The position numbers were made by a program, and so were the translations under genes. From Chryseobacterium potabilaquae (GTDB lineage: Bacteria > Bacteroidota > Bacteroidia > Flavobacteriales > Weeksellaceae): a DNA stretch of 64,000 nt. The notes under the pieces were generated by a model. That model was not told where the DNA came from. It did no database searches and saw only the letters and a list, made by a program, of their open reading frames with translations. The stretch is taken from the NCBI RefSeq assembly GCF_902728265.1, contig NZ_CACVBR010000009.1, positions 1 to 64,000 on the forward strand. Direction: 5' to 3'. This document shows positions 23,711 through 33,700 of this stretch, piece by piece (position 1 is the stretch's first letter; every line of letters begins with the position of its first letter).

Positions 23711-25009
23711 TTAAGTCAAAAGTTCTGGTCTTTTTTTCTTTAGAACGATTTTCTGTAAGCGTGTAAGATGGTTATTGTTTCGTAAGGCTACTGAAAAAAT
23801 AATAATTTGATAAAATAAAATTCCGTAATTACTTTCTCCAAAAATTCCAAATTCCGTAAATGAATTAATGACAATAGGGATCAAAATTCCGATAAGCATA
23901 AGTTTCATTTCTTTGTGTTCTGATAATATTGATTTTACGGTAAAAAATACCTGGAAAAGAACAATGGTGAATCCGATGAATCCCAGATTCATAAGCACCT
24001 GCATGAAGGTATTATGGGTCATTTTTCCTGGATAGGTGTGGGCACTTTGGAAGAATTCTTTATAATCAATTCTCATAAATCCAAAACCTAAAAGAGGCTC
24101 TCTTGGTAATCCTTCAGAGATAAGAGCTTGCCAAAAGGGAAGTCTTCCTGTGAGACTCATTACTTCTTCCAAACGTGATTGATCTCCCCCTTTTAATATA
24201 ACAGTATATACGGCGAAAGGAGCTACTGCTGCTACAAGGGCAATAATAGCGAATTTTAAGGTTTTCTGCTTAGTTTGATTGATATGGAAAAATATGATGA
24301 GCAAAACACCAATAAGCGAAGATCTTGATCCGGTCATGTAAAGTGCATACATTATGATGAGGATTTTAATAATTGTCCAGATTTTGTTTTTAAAACGGTA
24401 TAGGTCAAAAATAAGACATGCACAACCTACGCCTGCCAGCATTCCTAGCTCATTAGGATTCATTAATGTTCCTCCAAGCCTTGCTTCTTCGCCTCCATCT
24501 GTCAGTCGGAAAAAAACATCAGGAGCAATCCACATCCCAATGACAAAAATTAATTGTAAAACAAACACCGAATTTCCTAAAAGATGATAAAGCCGAATGT
24601 TATGCCCTTCAAAATAGACATCTAATATTTTTAAGCTTTTAACAAAAAAATAAGCAAAAACAAAGCTTTGAAAGGTCATAAACCATTGCAAAGCGCTAAA
24701 TCCAGGGTTTGTACTCCAAGAGAATGATATAAAGCCCAATGTAAGATAAGACATATATAAAATGGGAGAAAAGATATTTTTATATGCTAAAGAGTTTACT
24801 CCACCATAATTGATGATTTTTTGATAAATAAGAATAGACGAAATCATTACACCCATTCTTCCCACGATTTTTATACCTCTGGTAATCGCAACATTTTCAC
24901 TCCATGTGAAAAAACAGGCTACCATGAGCAACAGAATAATAAACAGTTGTTGATTAAGCTTTTTCAAGAATTGTTGATGCCGAATAGATAATGTTTCCAT
25001 TTTAATCAT
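23711..25009 (-). CDS. Wzy-type O-antigen polymerase/ligase
   Basis: A 432-aa polytopic membrane protein with about ten hydrophobic helices. A large periplasmic loop contains GRLPFWQALISEGLPREPLL and then HTYPGKMTHNTFMQVLMNLG, the HNxxLxxLxxxG-like pattern of Wzy/WaaL enzymes. It would polymerise lipid-linked repeat units at the outer face of the inner membrane. The start (MIKMETLS) overlaps the preceding glycosyltransferase by 8 bp. It is the last gene of the first leftward biosynthetic unit. Ligase rather than polymerase activity cannot be excluded. Confidence 0.82.
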   Translation of the reverse strand: MIKMETLSIRHQQFLKKLNQQLFIILLLMVACFFTWSENVAITRGIKIVGRMGVMISSILIYQKIINYGGVNSLAYKNIFSPILYMSYLTLGFISFSWSTNPGFSALQWFMTFQSFVFAYFFVKSLKILDVYFEGHNIRLYHLLGNSVFVLQLIFVIGMWIAPDVFFRLTDGGEEARLGGTLMNPNELGMLAGVGCACLIFDLYRFKNKIWTIIKILIIMYALYMTGSRSSLIGVLLIIFFHINQTKQKTLKFAIIALVAAVAPFAVYTVILKGGDQSRLEEVMSLTGRLPFWQALISEGLPREPLLGFGFMRIDYKEFFQSAHTYPGKMTHNTFMQVLMNLGFIGFTIVLFQVFFTVKSILSEHKEMKLMLIGILIPIVINSFTEFGIFGESNYGILFYQIIIFSVALRNNNHLTRLQKIVLKKKRPELLT

Positions 25010-26117
25010 TGTAAAGTCGTGTATTCATTTCTTGAAGAATATGATTCCAATCAAAAGCTTCCTCTACCATTTTTATGGCATTTTCACAGATATTTTTATA
25101 TTCATTTTGATTTTTCCAAATGAAATACATATCTGTCAATGCATTGGTTAGAAGAGTAGAGTCAGGATTTGGTATAGTAATACCCGCATTATATTTTTCA
25201 ATACAATGTCCGATATTGGTATTTTTGGTTACAATACACGGTTTTCCAAAATTGGCTGCCTCTATGACAGATACAGGGAGCCCTTCGTTTCTCGAAGGAT
25301 GTACAAAGACATCCATTTTTTTTAAGAGAGTATTTTTTTCTTCTCCAAATTTACTTCCTAAAAGTTCAACCTTATCCGTAAGTTGATGGTTTTTTATTTT
25401 TAGAAGAAGCGCATTTTTTTCGTTGCTGTCTCCAATAATCCAGAGCTTAGAGTTTGAATATTTTTTGGAAAAAGAAGAGAAGCTTTCGATGAGAATATCA
25501 AGACCTTTGGTATGAATATCAAGTCTCCCAATGAAACCGAATATGATAATATCTTTGGAAAGATTAATATGAAAATCTTCTTTTGATTTTTCGTAGCCAT
25601 ATGTAATTAAAACGGCTTTATTGGTAGGATAGATGGTGTGAAGTCCATCTATTTCACTTTCTCCAATACAATGAATTTTTGAAGCATTTCTAATGACACT
25701 TTTTTCACAAAATGCAAAGTAGATTTTTTTTATCCATTTGCTTTTGTTCATAGCATAGGTATTGTAAGCACCATGAGGTGTAATTACAAATTTTCGGTCA
25801 TATTTCTTCAGAAATCTGCTTAACGAATAGAATACAGGAATCCATCCTCCGTGAAGGTGAAAAATAGTACTTGCATCGCTTTTTAGAATTTCTTTTTTAA
25901 GATTTCCGGGAATTGAAAAAGGATTATTATTTTTCTTGAAAATTTTTGTTTTGAAGGTTCTTTCAGGATAGTTTACTTCTGTGTTCTCTGAAATTCCCCA
26001 TACTTCTACTTGCTCTTTATTATTGGCCTGTTTGGTAGCCAGATTATAGACTACTTTATTCACGCCATTCATTTTTTCGGGATTTGCTTTTCCTAATATT
26101 AGATGTATTACGCCCAT
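25002..26117 (-). CDS. GT4-family glycosyltransferase
   Basis: A 371-aa GT-B protein. N-terminal HLILGKANPEKMNGVNKVVY carries the acceptor-side glycine loop. The C-terminal domain has IFGFIGRLDIHTKGLDILIE near residues 194-213 and HPSRNEGLPVSVIEAANFGK near 271-290, with the EX7E-type donor site. Its start overlaps the flippase gene by 10 bp and its end overlaps the polymerase gene by 8 bp. It is a cytoplasmic repeat-unit assembly enzyme; the sugar is not predictable. Confidence 0.86.
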   Translation of the reverse strand: MGVIHLILGKANPEKMNGVNKVVYNLATKQANNKEQVEVWGISENTEVNYPERTFKTKIFKKNNNPFSIPGNLKKEILKSDASTIFHLHGGWIPVFYSLSRFLKKYDRKFVITPHGAYNTYAMNKSKWIKKIYFAFCEKSVIRNASKIHCIGESEIDGLHTIYPTNKAVLITYGYEKSKEDFHINLSKDIIIFGFIGRLDIHTKGLDILIESFSSFSKKYSNSKLWIIGDSNEKNALLLKIKNHQLTDKVELLGSKFGEEKNTLLKKMDVFVHPSRNEGLPVSVIEAANFGKPCIVTKNTNIGHCIEKYNAGITIPNPDSTLLTNALTDMYFIWKNQNEYKNICENAIKMVEEAFDWNHILQEMNTRLYND

Positions 26118-27334
26118 ACCGAGATTTGTTTTTTGTTAAGAAGAATTTTCCAATAAACGAGCATGACGATTTGATTAATTACAAGACCGAAAACAGCACC
26201 ATATAACTCGCCATATTTTAATAAAAAGTGAAAACTGATTAATGAAAATGCAAAAGAAATGCAGTAACCAATAAAAAAAGCTTTATTCTGTTCTAGTACT
26301 CTGATCGAAATTCGGGTAGGATAACTGCAAAGTATGAAAATATACAATACAGAAATTAATTTTATTACATAGCCATATTGTTGATATTTGTCTCCACCTA
26401 TTAAGACAATAAGAGGGTCTGATAAGAAGAAAAAAGAAGTGATGAGTATACCTAAGCCCCACATTCCTTTTGACATATTTTTCAGGAGGGCTTTTTTTTC
26501 TGTTGTTTTATTTTGATAGTGGAGTTGGGCTGTTTTGGGTAGATAATAATTTTCCACAGTTTGCAGAAGAATATTAATTACTCCAAAAAAAGACTGCACC
26601 AGTCTTAATGCGCCTAAAGCGTTAATGCCTAAATAAATACCGGCAACAAGTGTAAAAAAATTACTGGAAAACCATTGTATAATAGAGGCACTTAGTAACC
26701 ATTTTCCTTCCTTGAAATGATAGCGAATAAGCGAACCATTTTTTAAAGTGAAATGAGAATTTCGGATAAAAAAGACAATACCGGGAATAGCAGCCAATAC
26801 ATTGACGAGACCAATGAAATATAGGCTTTTAAATAAGTCCATATTTTTCTCAAAATAGATAATAGGAAAGATAATAAGAAATAGGCTGTCTATGATAATT
26901 ACAAGCTTTATTCGGTCTATTATGAGTAATATTTTTCTTAGAAAATCTTGAAAAACGTATCCTATTGTAAAAATGATAATTGCGGGTAAGTTTTTTGTAA
27001 AAAACGCTATGGCGGAAATAGGTAATAAATGGACGATAAATAAGAGCAAAGTAAGAATAGAAAGTAGAAACAAGGCTGCCTGAAAAACAAACCCAAGAGA
27101 TTTTTCATTCAGTCCTTTTGCTGCCAAAATTTGGAATGGCTGTACGATAATCGCATTACAGATCCCTACAAGAAGATAAGTTACTAAAAGAATGGAAGAG
27201 AATAAACCAAAATCTGAAATACTTAGTTTCCTTGCCAGCAAAAAGGTAAGCAAGAAATTTGATCCACTGAATATCAATTGATCTGCCAAAACCCAAGAAG
27301 AAGGCTTGCTGAGTATGGTATTTATTTTTTTCAC
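26108..27334 (-). CDS. Wzx-type oligosaccharide flippase (MATE/MOP family)
   Basis: A 408-aa protein, hydrophobic throughout with about 11-12 transmembrane helices. It starts MKKINTILSKPSSWVLADQL, then IFSGSNFLLTFLLARKLS, typical of Wzx/RfbX N-termini. It would flip undecaprenyl-linked repeat units to the periplasmic face for Wzy. It overlaps the Wzc-like gene by 4 bp. The assignment rests on topology, the N-terminal pattern and context. Confidence 0.82.
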   Translation of the reverse strand: MKKINTILSKPSSWVLADQLIFSGSNFLLTFLLARKLSISDFGLFSSILLVTYLLVGICNAIIVQPFQILAAKGLNEKSLGFVFQAALFLLSILTLLLFIVHLLPISAIAFFTKNLPAIIIFTIGYVFQDFLRKILLIIDRIKLVIIIDSLFLIIFPIIYFEKNMDLFKSLYFIGLVNVLAAIPGIVFFIRNSHFTLKNGSLIRYHFKEGKWLLSASIIQWFSSNFFTLVAGIYLGINALGALRLVQSFFGVINILLQTVENYYLPKTAQLHYQNKTTEKKALLKNMSKGMWGLGILITSFFFLSDPLIVLIGGDKYQQYGYVIKLISVLYIFILCSYPTRISIRVLEQNKAFFIGYCISFAFSLISFHFLLKYGELYGAVFGLVINQIVMLVYWKILLNKKQISVWA

Positions 27335-29481
27335 GATTTGTTTTTATTTATAAGAGTTTTAAGGGTAGTAATTAAGTTAGGATTATAGCCTTCTTTATTT
27401 AATACAAACCACATATTAGTTAGTTTATATTCATCTTTTAAAAGTTCGACATTCATTATATTTTTTGCGGCAGTCTTTCGGCTGTCCAAAAGAAAAAGGT
27501 TCTGATCTGCAAGCTTGAGAAAAAATAAAGGAAGCTTTCCTTGCTTGATAGGCGGGTTATTTATAATACAAATATCAGCATCTTCCATTTTACTGCGAAT
27601 AAGATTCTGAATGTCTTTTGAAGTAAGATGGAGATATTCCTCTTCCGAAAAGTTGATTTGATGTTCCGTGTCTTGTAATGTATTGGCAACATCTATTACC
27701 AAAACTTTTCTGGATTGTACTTGCAGTGCTTTAATTATGTTTTTGGCATGAAAGGTATGATCTTCTGCCTTGTTATAAGATGTGATACAGATGATGTTCT
27801 TTTTTTTCACAATTTCTTTGAGCTCCATTTCCAGAACATGTTCCAAAAAATAATGTATTATTTTGCTTTTTTTTCTAATAAAAGGAGTAGTAAATGCAAT
27901 AGGAATAGAACTATTTTTTTCGATAGTATAAACATCATTCACTTTTGCTTTGGCAAAATGTACAGCATATATCAATATAATAGAACCAATCATACTCATA
28001 ATTGCAGCTACAATGATGATGATTGAACGCATCGGAGAAACAGGATGTTGTGGAAGCTCGCCGCGTGTGATGATTTTGTGAAAAGATATTTTTGCAGATT
28101 TGGCAATCTCAGCCTCTATTCTTTTTTCATTGAGGAAGTTATAGTTTTTTTCATAGAGATTGAACTCTCTATTCATTATATTGAGAAGCTTTTCTTTTTC
28201 AGGTAGTCCTATAAATGCTTGTTCTGCAATAGAGATATCCTGAGCGATATCATTGTATTTTATTTGTAAATTTTTCTGTGTATTTTTAATGCTTTCAGTT
28301 TGATAATCAGTGAGGTCTTTAATTTTAGCGTCTATTACTTTTACTTTTTCGTGTTCCGGAGTGTAAGTGAGTAAAAGTTCTTTTTTTTCAGCTTGCAGTT
28401 GCTTCATATTTTTCACCATTTCGGTAGAAAGAAGATCATTGAATGCTTCAAAATTTGTGGCTAAATCTAAATAATTATTTTTTCCTTCTGTGATATATCC
28501 GTTAAGATTTTTAATGGCATCGAGATTCATTTTCAGATTACTTTTCTGAATTTTCAACTGAGCAATTTTTCTTAAATCTGTTTCGGTTTCTTGAGGAATA
28601 TTGATAATATTTTCTTTGTTTCTATAATTTTCAATACGGTTTTCTGCTTCTGACAGTTTATCATTAGCTTGTCCTATTTCTTCCCTCAGAAAGTCTACTG
28701 TAGTATTGGCGGCACGGTATTTATTTTCAATATAATCCTGAATATAAGTTTCCGCCAGAGTATTTACTAATAGGGAGGCTTTTTCGGGCACATTACTTTT
28801 GAAATTGATTCGTATTACGGGGACATCCTTGTCTACAGAAACGATGTCTAAGTTCTTATTGACCTTTTCCAAAAGTTTTTCTCTACTGAGAAATTCAACT
28901 TCGTATTGGTCAATAATTTTTGCATTGGGCTTGGAATATAAATAGTTACTATTGCGTGTAATAAGTATTTTTCCACTGTCAATAGGCAGAGGAATTCCGA
29001 AGGTACCTTTTAGCTCTTGAGTAGAGTCGGGAGGTGTTAGTATATAGCTTTGATTGGAGGTAATTTGTAAAAGAAATTTTTTGTCATAATTCTTTTTATT
29101 ACTAAATGTACCTTCCACACGGATAGGAGAATCGTTAAAAAGCTCTACAGAGCGCACTTTTCCTTTGCGAAATATTTCTGTAGAAAAGGGTAATTTTTTG
29201 AGCGTTTTTTCTATGAGTGATGTCGATTTCAGAACTTCAATTTCCGTACTGATTTTATTAGCTGAAGCAAATACATCAAAATCTTTAAAAAGATTGGCAC
29301 TGGGTACACCTTCTTGAGTATCGGCAAGTCTTAGTTTTGCAGTACTTTCGTACATAGGGGTAACATAGTTGAGGTATTTTTTTGCTGCCAAAACTGAAAT
29401 AACCATTACGAGAATTATAATAGGCCATCCTCTTAATAAGGGTTTCAGGAATCGTACATTTTCATTACTCATAATGATCAT
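27331..29481 (-). CDS. Wzc/GumC-like polysaccharide co-polymerase with degenerate kinase domain
   Basis: A 716-aa protein. A Wzz-type chain begins near residue 10. The first membrane helix is RGWPIIILVMVISVLAA. The periplasmic part (35-480) has long coiled coils at about 255-300 and 360-460. The Pro-rich end (GELPQHPVSPMRS) leads into the second helix at about 488-512. The cytoplasmic remainder aligns in position with BY-kinases, but where a Walker A (GxGKST) is expected it reads CITSYNKAEDHTFHAKN. The Walker A' stretch is weak (VLVIDVANT), and there is no C-terminal Tyr cluster. It probably controls chain length and export with Wza without autophosphorylation. Confidence 0.83.
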   Translation of the reverse strand: MIIMSNENVRFLKPLLRGWPIIILVMVISVLAAKKYLNYVTPMYESTAKLRLADTQEGVPSANLFKDFDVFASANKISTEIEVLKSTSLIEKTLKKLPFSTEIFRKGKVRSVELFNDSPIRVEGTFSNKKNYDKKFLLQITSNQSYILTPPDSTQELKGTFGIPLPIDSGKILITRNSNYLYSKPNAKIIDQYEVEFLSREKLLEKVNKNLDIVSVDKDVPVIRINFKSNVPEKASLLVNTLAETYIQDYIENKYRAANTTVDFLREEIGQANDKLSEAENRIENYRNKENIINIPQETETDLRKIAQLKIQKSNLKMNLDAIKNLNGYITEGKNNYLDLATNFEAFNDLLSTEMVKNMKQLQAEKKELLLTYTPEHEKVKVIDAKIKDLTDYQTESIKNTQKNLQIKYNDIAQDISIAEQAFIGLPEKEKLLNIMNREFNLYEKNYNFLNEKRIEAEIAKSAKISFHKIITRGELPQHPVSPMRSIIIIVAAIMSMIGSIILIYAVHFAKAKVNDVYTIEKNSSIPIAFTTPFIRKKSKIIHYFLEHVLEMELKEIVKKKNIICITSYNKAEDHTFHAKNIIKALQVQSRKVLVIDVANTLQDTEHQINFSEEEYLHLTSKDIQNLIRSKMEDADICIINNPPIKQGKLPLFFLKLADQNLFLLDSRKTAAKNIMNVELLKDEYKLTNMWFVLNKEGYNPNLITTLKTLINKNKS

Positions 29482-29483
29482 TT

Positions 29484-30215
29484 TTATAACTGTCCCATTA
29501 ATATAGCTGCTGCAGAAGCAACAGTTGCGAATGGGATTATAGTGGAAATTCTTTTATCAAAATCTTTACTTTTTTTAGAAGGTACAATAATATAATCTCC
29601 TGGATGTAGCATGATATTCTGATTAGGAATATCTTTCATAATTGTAAGATCGATATTGGTTACGCGTACATTTTCACCTTCCTGCCTTAGGATCTTAACA
29701 GATTTTAAATTGGCATACATTTCAAAACCTCCGGCTTTGGATATAAGTTCCAATAATGTATTATGATCTTTGTCAACTTGTATTGTAGCAGGATTTCTTA
29801 CTTCTCCCAATACTACGATTTCTTTGTTTAAAACCTTAATGTCAACAATGGGATTAACAAGCCATTTTTGGAGTTTTGTTTTGATTTCTTCCTTAAGTGT
29901 GGCAATAGTTTTGCCTTGCACATAGGTTGTTCCTAATTTTGGAATTTCAATATTTCCTTTGATATCAACAAGTAGCCATTTTCCATACACTTCGTTCGAA
30001 TTATAAATCCCATATACAGAGCCTACACTTAAATCATCCTGCCCCCAGACGGAAAGAGTTATTTTATCATCTTTACGGATCTGATATTCGTATGCAGGAT
30101 CATATTTAAAATCTTCTATAATTTGAGATGGTTGTGCTTCTTCCAACACATTATAGGTCTTACAAGATATGAGTAAGAATGTGAAAAGGAATGCTATGGC
30201 TATGTTTTTAATCAT
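29484..30215 (-). CDS. Wza-type polysaccharide export lipoprotein
   Basis: A 243-aa protein. The lipobox is LLISC with Cys at residue 18. The polysaccharide-export domain starts at YQIRKDDKITLSVWGQDDLS (about 44-63). An SLBB-type domain follows (IVVLGEVRNPATIQVDKDHN, then LLELISKAGGF). A C-terminal hydrophobic segment (TIIPFATVASAAAILMG) may form the outer-membrane helix, as in Wza. It lies 2 bp from the Wzc-like gene and 6 bp from the receiver gene, so all three are in one operon. It provides the outer-membrane exit of the glycan. Confidence 0.88.
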   Translation of the reverse strand: MIKNIAIAFLFTFLLISCKTYNVLEEAQPSQIIEDFKYDPAYEYQIRKDDKITLSVWGQDDLSVGSVYGIYNSNEVYGKWLLVDIKGNIEIPKLGTTYVQGKTIATLKEEIKTKLQKWLVNPIVDIKVLNKEIVVLGEVRNPATIQVDKDHNTLLELISKAGGFEMYANLKSVKILRQEGENVRVTNIDLTIMKDIPNQNIMLHPGDYIIVPSKKSKDFDKRISTIIPFATVASAAAILMGQL

Positions 30216-30221
30216 AAAAAT

Positions 30222-30659
30222 TTAAAATAAAACAGAAAAGAATCTGCGAACACCTCTTAATTTATTTTGAGATATTTCTTCTTTTATCATTACTATTTTC
30301 TCTATGGTTTCTTTCATTTTTTTACAGACATTGTTGTTTTTTACAAGATAGTCGAATGCTCCATATTTAAGTGCATTTACTGCAGTATCAATACTTTCCT
30401 GCCCGGATACCATAATCACATATATGTTGGGATTATAGCGCTTAATTTTCTTTAAAACTTCAAATCCATTCAGGTCTTCCATATTATAATCTAAAAATAT
30501 AATATCCGGTTTATTATACAATTCATCCAGACATTCTTCACCATTACTGAAATAAGTAATATTCTCGTAATTGTGGTTTTTCAAATATTTTTCATAAACA
30601 TTTGCACAAAATCTATCATCATCTACAATAAAAAGTTTTAAATTCTGATTTGTTTCCAT
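30222..30659 (-). CDS. Single-domain response regulator
   Basis: A 145-aa receiver domain. The acidic pocket is VDDD at 12-15, the phospho-acceptor is Asp57 (IIFLDYNM), the switch Ser is in MVSGQES near 84-89, and Lys is in DYLVKNN near 104. A short basic or hydrophobic tail (RGVRRFFSVLF) replaces an output domain. It is the first gene of the Wza-Wzc-Wzx-Wzy operon, so it is made together with the export machine. It may relay phosphate from, or to, the hybrid kinase encoded just upstream. The palindrome at 30742 precedes it. Confidence 0.85.
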   Translation of the reverse strand: METNQNLKLFIVDDDRFCANVYEKYLKNHNYENITYFSNGEECLDELYNKPDIIFLDYNMEDLNGFEVLKKIKRYNPNIYVIMVSGQESIDTAVNALKYGAFDYLVKNNNVCKKMKETIEKIVMIKEEISQNKLRGVRRFFSVLF

Positions 30660-30741
30660 TGTTTTATATTTGAAAACAATAGGACCATTTTTGTGCCTTA
30701 TTTTAATTTATTGTAAATCAATTACTTATAGTTGTATGTAT

Positions 30742-30756
30742 TTCCAAATTTTGGAA
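30742..30756. promoter_or_regulatory. Palindromic operator candidate TTCCA-N5-TGGAA, site 3
   Basis: TTCCAAATTTTGGAA lies 83-97 bp upstream of the receiver gene that opens the export operon. An AAGGCACAA element follows on the minus strand about 36 bp before the start, aligning with TTGGCAAAT of site 2. Confidence 0.6.
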
Positions 30757-30783
30757 TTTTTTCTTTTTTCTGGATGGCAACTG

Positions 30784-33700
30784 CTAAGCAAATTTTTGTT
30801 TTAGCTGAATAATGGCCATATTGAGTGTATTTTTTATTTTTTCAAATAAAGTATATAGCTCATTTATTTCTATATCTTGCTCTTTTGCTTTTATTTCCAA
30901 TAGTTTCATTTCTTCTTTTATAGAATGTATACCTACTCCTTCGACACTGGGTTTTATTTTATGAATTAGCTTGGCTATCTCAGTAGGTTTTTTTTCCGTG
31001 AAAGCATTTTCAATCAAAGGAATAGTCTGTTCAGTCTGCATAATAAATATGGTCAGCATTTTTTTTGTAAAGCTTTCATCTCCTCTGCTTAAAGTCTGAA
31101 TATTTTTCAAGTCATATAGTATTTCTTCCATAGGTAATGTATCTGGATGGGGTGCTTTTTTTAATCTAGTGTGTTTATAAATTATACTCACAAGATTCTC
31201 TTCAATAAAGGGTTTGGTGATATAATCATTCATTCCTACATTGATACAATTTTCTATTTCAGTTTTAAATGCATTTGCCGTAAGGGCAATGATGGGTGTT
31301 TTTAATCCAAATTCTTGACGTAATATTTTGGTTGCTTCAATACCATCCAGTTCAGGCATTTGAATATCCATCAAAATAATATCAAAGTTCTCCTTACTTA
31401 GAATTTGTAAAGCAATTCTTCCATTTTCAGCTTTTGTAATATTGCATTTAAAATGTTTCAGAGTATGTTCAGCTACCAGTTGATTCAATTCATTATCTTC
31501 AACCAAGAGAATATTGAGTCCTTCAATGGAAATATTCTGTTGCTGTTGGGTTACTTTTTCTTGTAGTTCTTTATTTCCTTTATAAAGGGTAAGGGTTATG
31601 GTAGTTTGGGTTCCTACATTTTTTTTACTGGAGACTTCTATTTTCCCATCCATCAAGAATATCAATTCTTTTGTAATGGCCATGCCTAAACCTGTACCGC
31701 CATATTTTCTTGAAATGGAGCTGTCTTCTTGGTTAAATTTCTTAAAAATATTATTGACAAAATCCTCGTCCATTCCAATACCAGTATCTATAATACTAAT
31801 ACTAATATCTTGATGGTCTACGTAGTTTTGTAATACTTTACATTCGATTTTTATCTCTCCAACGTCGGTAAATTTCAAAGAATTTCCAATAATGTTATAT
31901 AAAATTTGTTCTATTTTTAGAGAATCTCCCTTCAAAACAGGGGATAGGGAAGAGGAGAAAACAGGATGTAGTTTTAATTTTTTTTGTTTTGCTTTAGGCT
32001 GAAGGATGGTAATAACGTTTTGTATACTCTCTTTTAATGAAAAGCTTTCATTTTCAAGGGTCATTTCTCCAGATTCTATTTTTGAGATATCAAGGATGTT
32101 ATTAATGATTGCTAGTAAATGTTGTGAAGCGTTAAAACTGTTTTCTATAAAAGGTTTTTGAGTTGGGTGAATGTCACCTCTTTTTAACTCCCTTAAAAAA
32201 CCAATAATGGCGTTCAAAGGAGTTCTGATTTCATGGCTCATGTTAGCAAGAAAAACTTCTTTAGCCTTGGATGCTTCTAAAGCTTTGGCTTTTTCTTTCT
32301 TTAAATCTTCTTCAAGTTGTTTTTGATCTGTAATATCAAGGTGAATACCGATAGAGCCTAATTGATTTCCATGATCATCGTAGCTCGGAGCTCCACTGAC
32401 AGCCCACCAGCGAATTTCACCTCTTTTATTTTTAACCGGGAGTTGATATACACTGGAAATTCCTTTTTTTCTCATGGCAATCTGCTCTTCCAAGAATTGA
32501 ATGTTGTTCTCACCATAGAGGAATAGGGTAGAAGGATTTTTACCGATTAATTCTTCCAACTCAAATCCGGAAACATCACAAAAACTTTGATTGGCATAAC
32601 GAATGATCTCATCATTATCTACTTCTATTAAGCCAAGATTCATATTGGCAATGATGTTACGGTATTTTTCTTCTTGCCTCTTGAGGTGATCTTCTGCTCT
32701 TTTCCTTTCAGAGATGTCTTTAATGAAGTAACAGTAGTGTTTTTGTTTGTTTTGCTTCACCGCAATCACAGAGATTTCTACAGTAAGTTCTTCTCCATTT
32801 TTTTTAGTTGTTTTTAGCTCTAGTTGCTTATTAAGCATGGATTTATAAATATCATCATCTGCTATTGGAATAATTTTTCCGGCAATATTTTCTCCTTCAA
32901 TTTCTTCTTTTTTCCAACCAAAAGTAGATTCAGAACTTTTATTCCAGAACATTATTTTTCCTTCGCTGTCAGTAATTATAATAGAATTCATGGCAGAGTC
33001 CATGATCATTCTGTTACGCTCTTCACTTTGTTTGAGAAGGTTTTGGGTAATAATTCTTTCTGTTATATCATTGTATTTCCAAAGATGTCCTTTATAACGG
33101 TCATGAAGAAAAATAGGAATATAATCTCTTTCCAAAAATCTACCATCTTTAGTTTCAAGAAGTTCATTGGTGACAATTTTCTTTTCGTACAGTATTTCAT
33201 TGATTCTTTGTGGAAATTGATCTTCATTTTTAAATATACTTTTAGATTGTTCTGCAGAATGAGTGCAATCTAATCCTACCATTTCATCCGCTGAAATAGG
33301 AATGTTAAACATGGAGCAAAAAAGATCATTGGTAAAAGCAATCTGTCTGTTTTCATCTTCCATTAATATTCCAAATTGTAAATTGGCCAGCAATTTTTTT
33401 AGAATTTCTACGGTACGGGAAAGATTTCTTTCAAGAACAATTCGTTCTCTGACATTCACAATAATCTGAGTGAATATGGTCAAAAGATTTTTCTCTGTAT
33501 CAGAAACCTGATGGTAATCTTTAACAAAATCAAATCCTACAAACCCTATGCATTCATTTTGTAGCATAGTAGGGAGTACAAGTAAACTTTTAATATTTTG
33601 CTCTTGTAAAAGCGCTTTGAGATTCCCTTTAGGCAATTTTTGGATATCTGGATAATAGATCGTTTCACCTCTTTTATTGGCTTCTACCCAATCATTAATG

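Noticed and set aside
18160..30700. Sigma-54 (-24/-12) promoters downstream of the three palindromes
   Set aside because: GG(C/A)A elements are present about 36-42 bp before the starts, and TGGCAC occurs near 18250. None is followed at the correct spacing by the near-invariant GC of the -12 element, so I do not call promoters.
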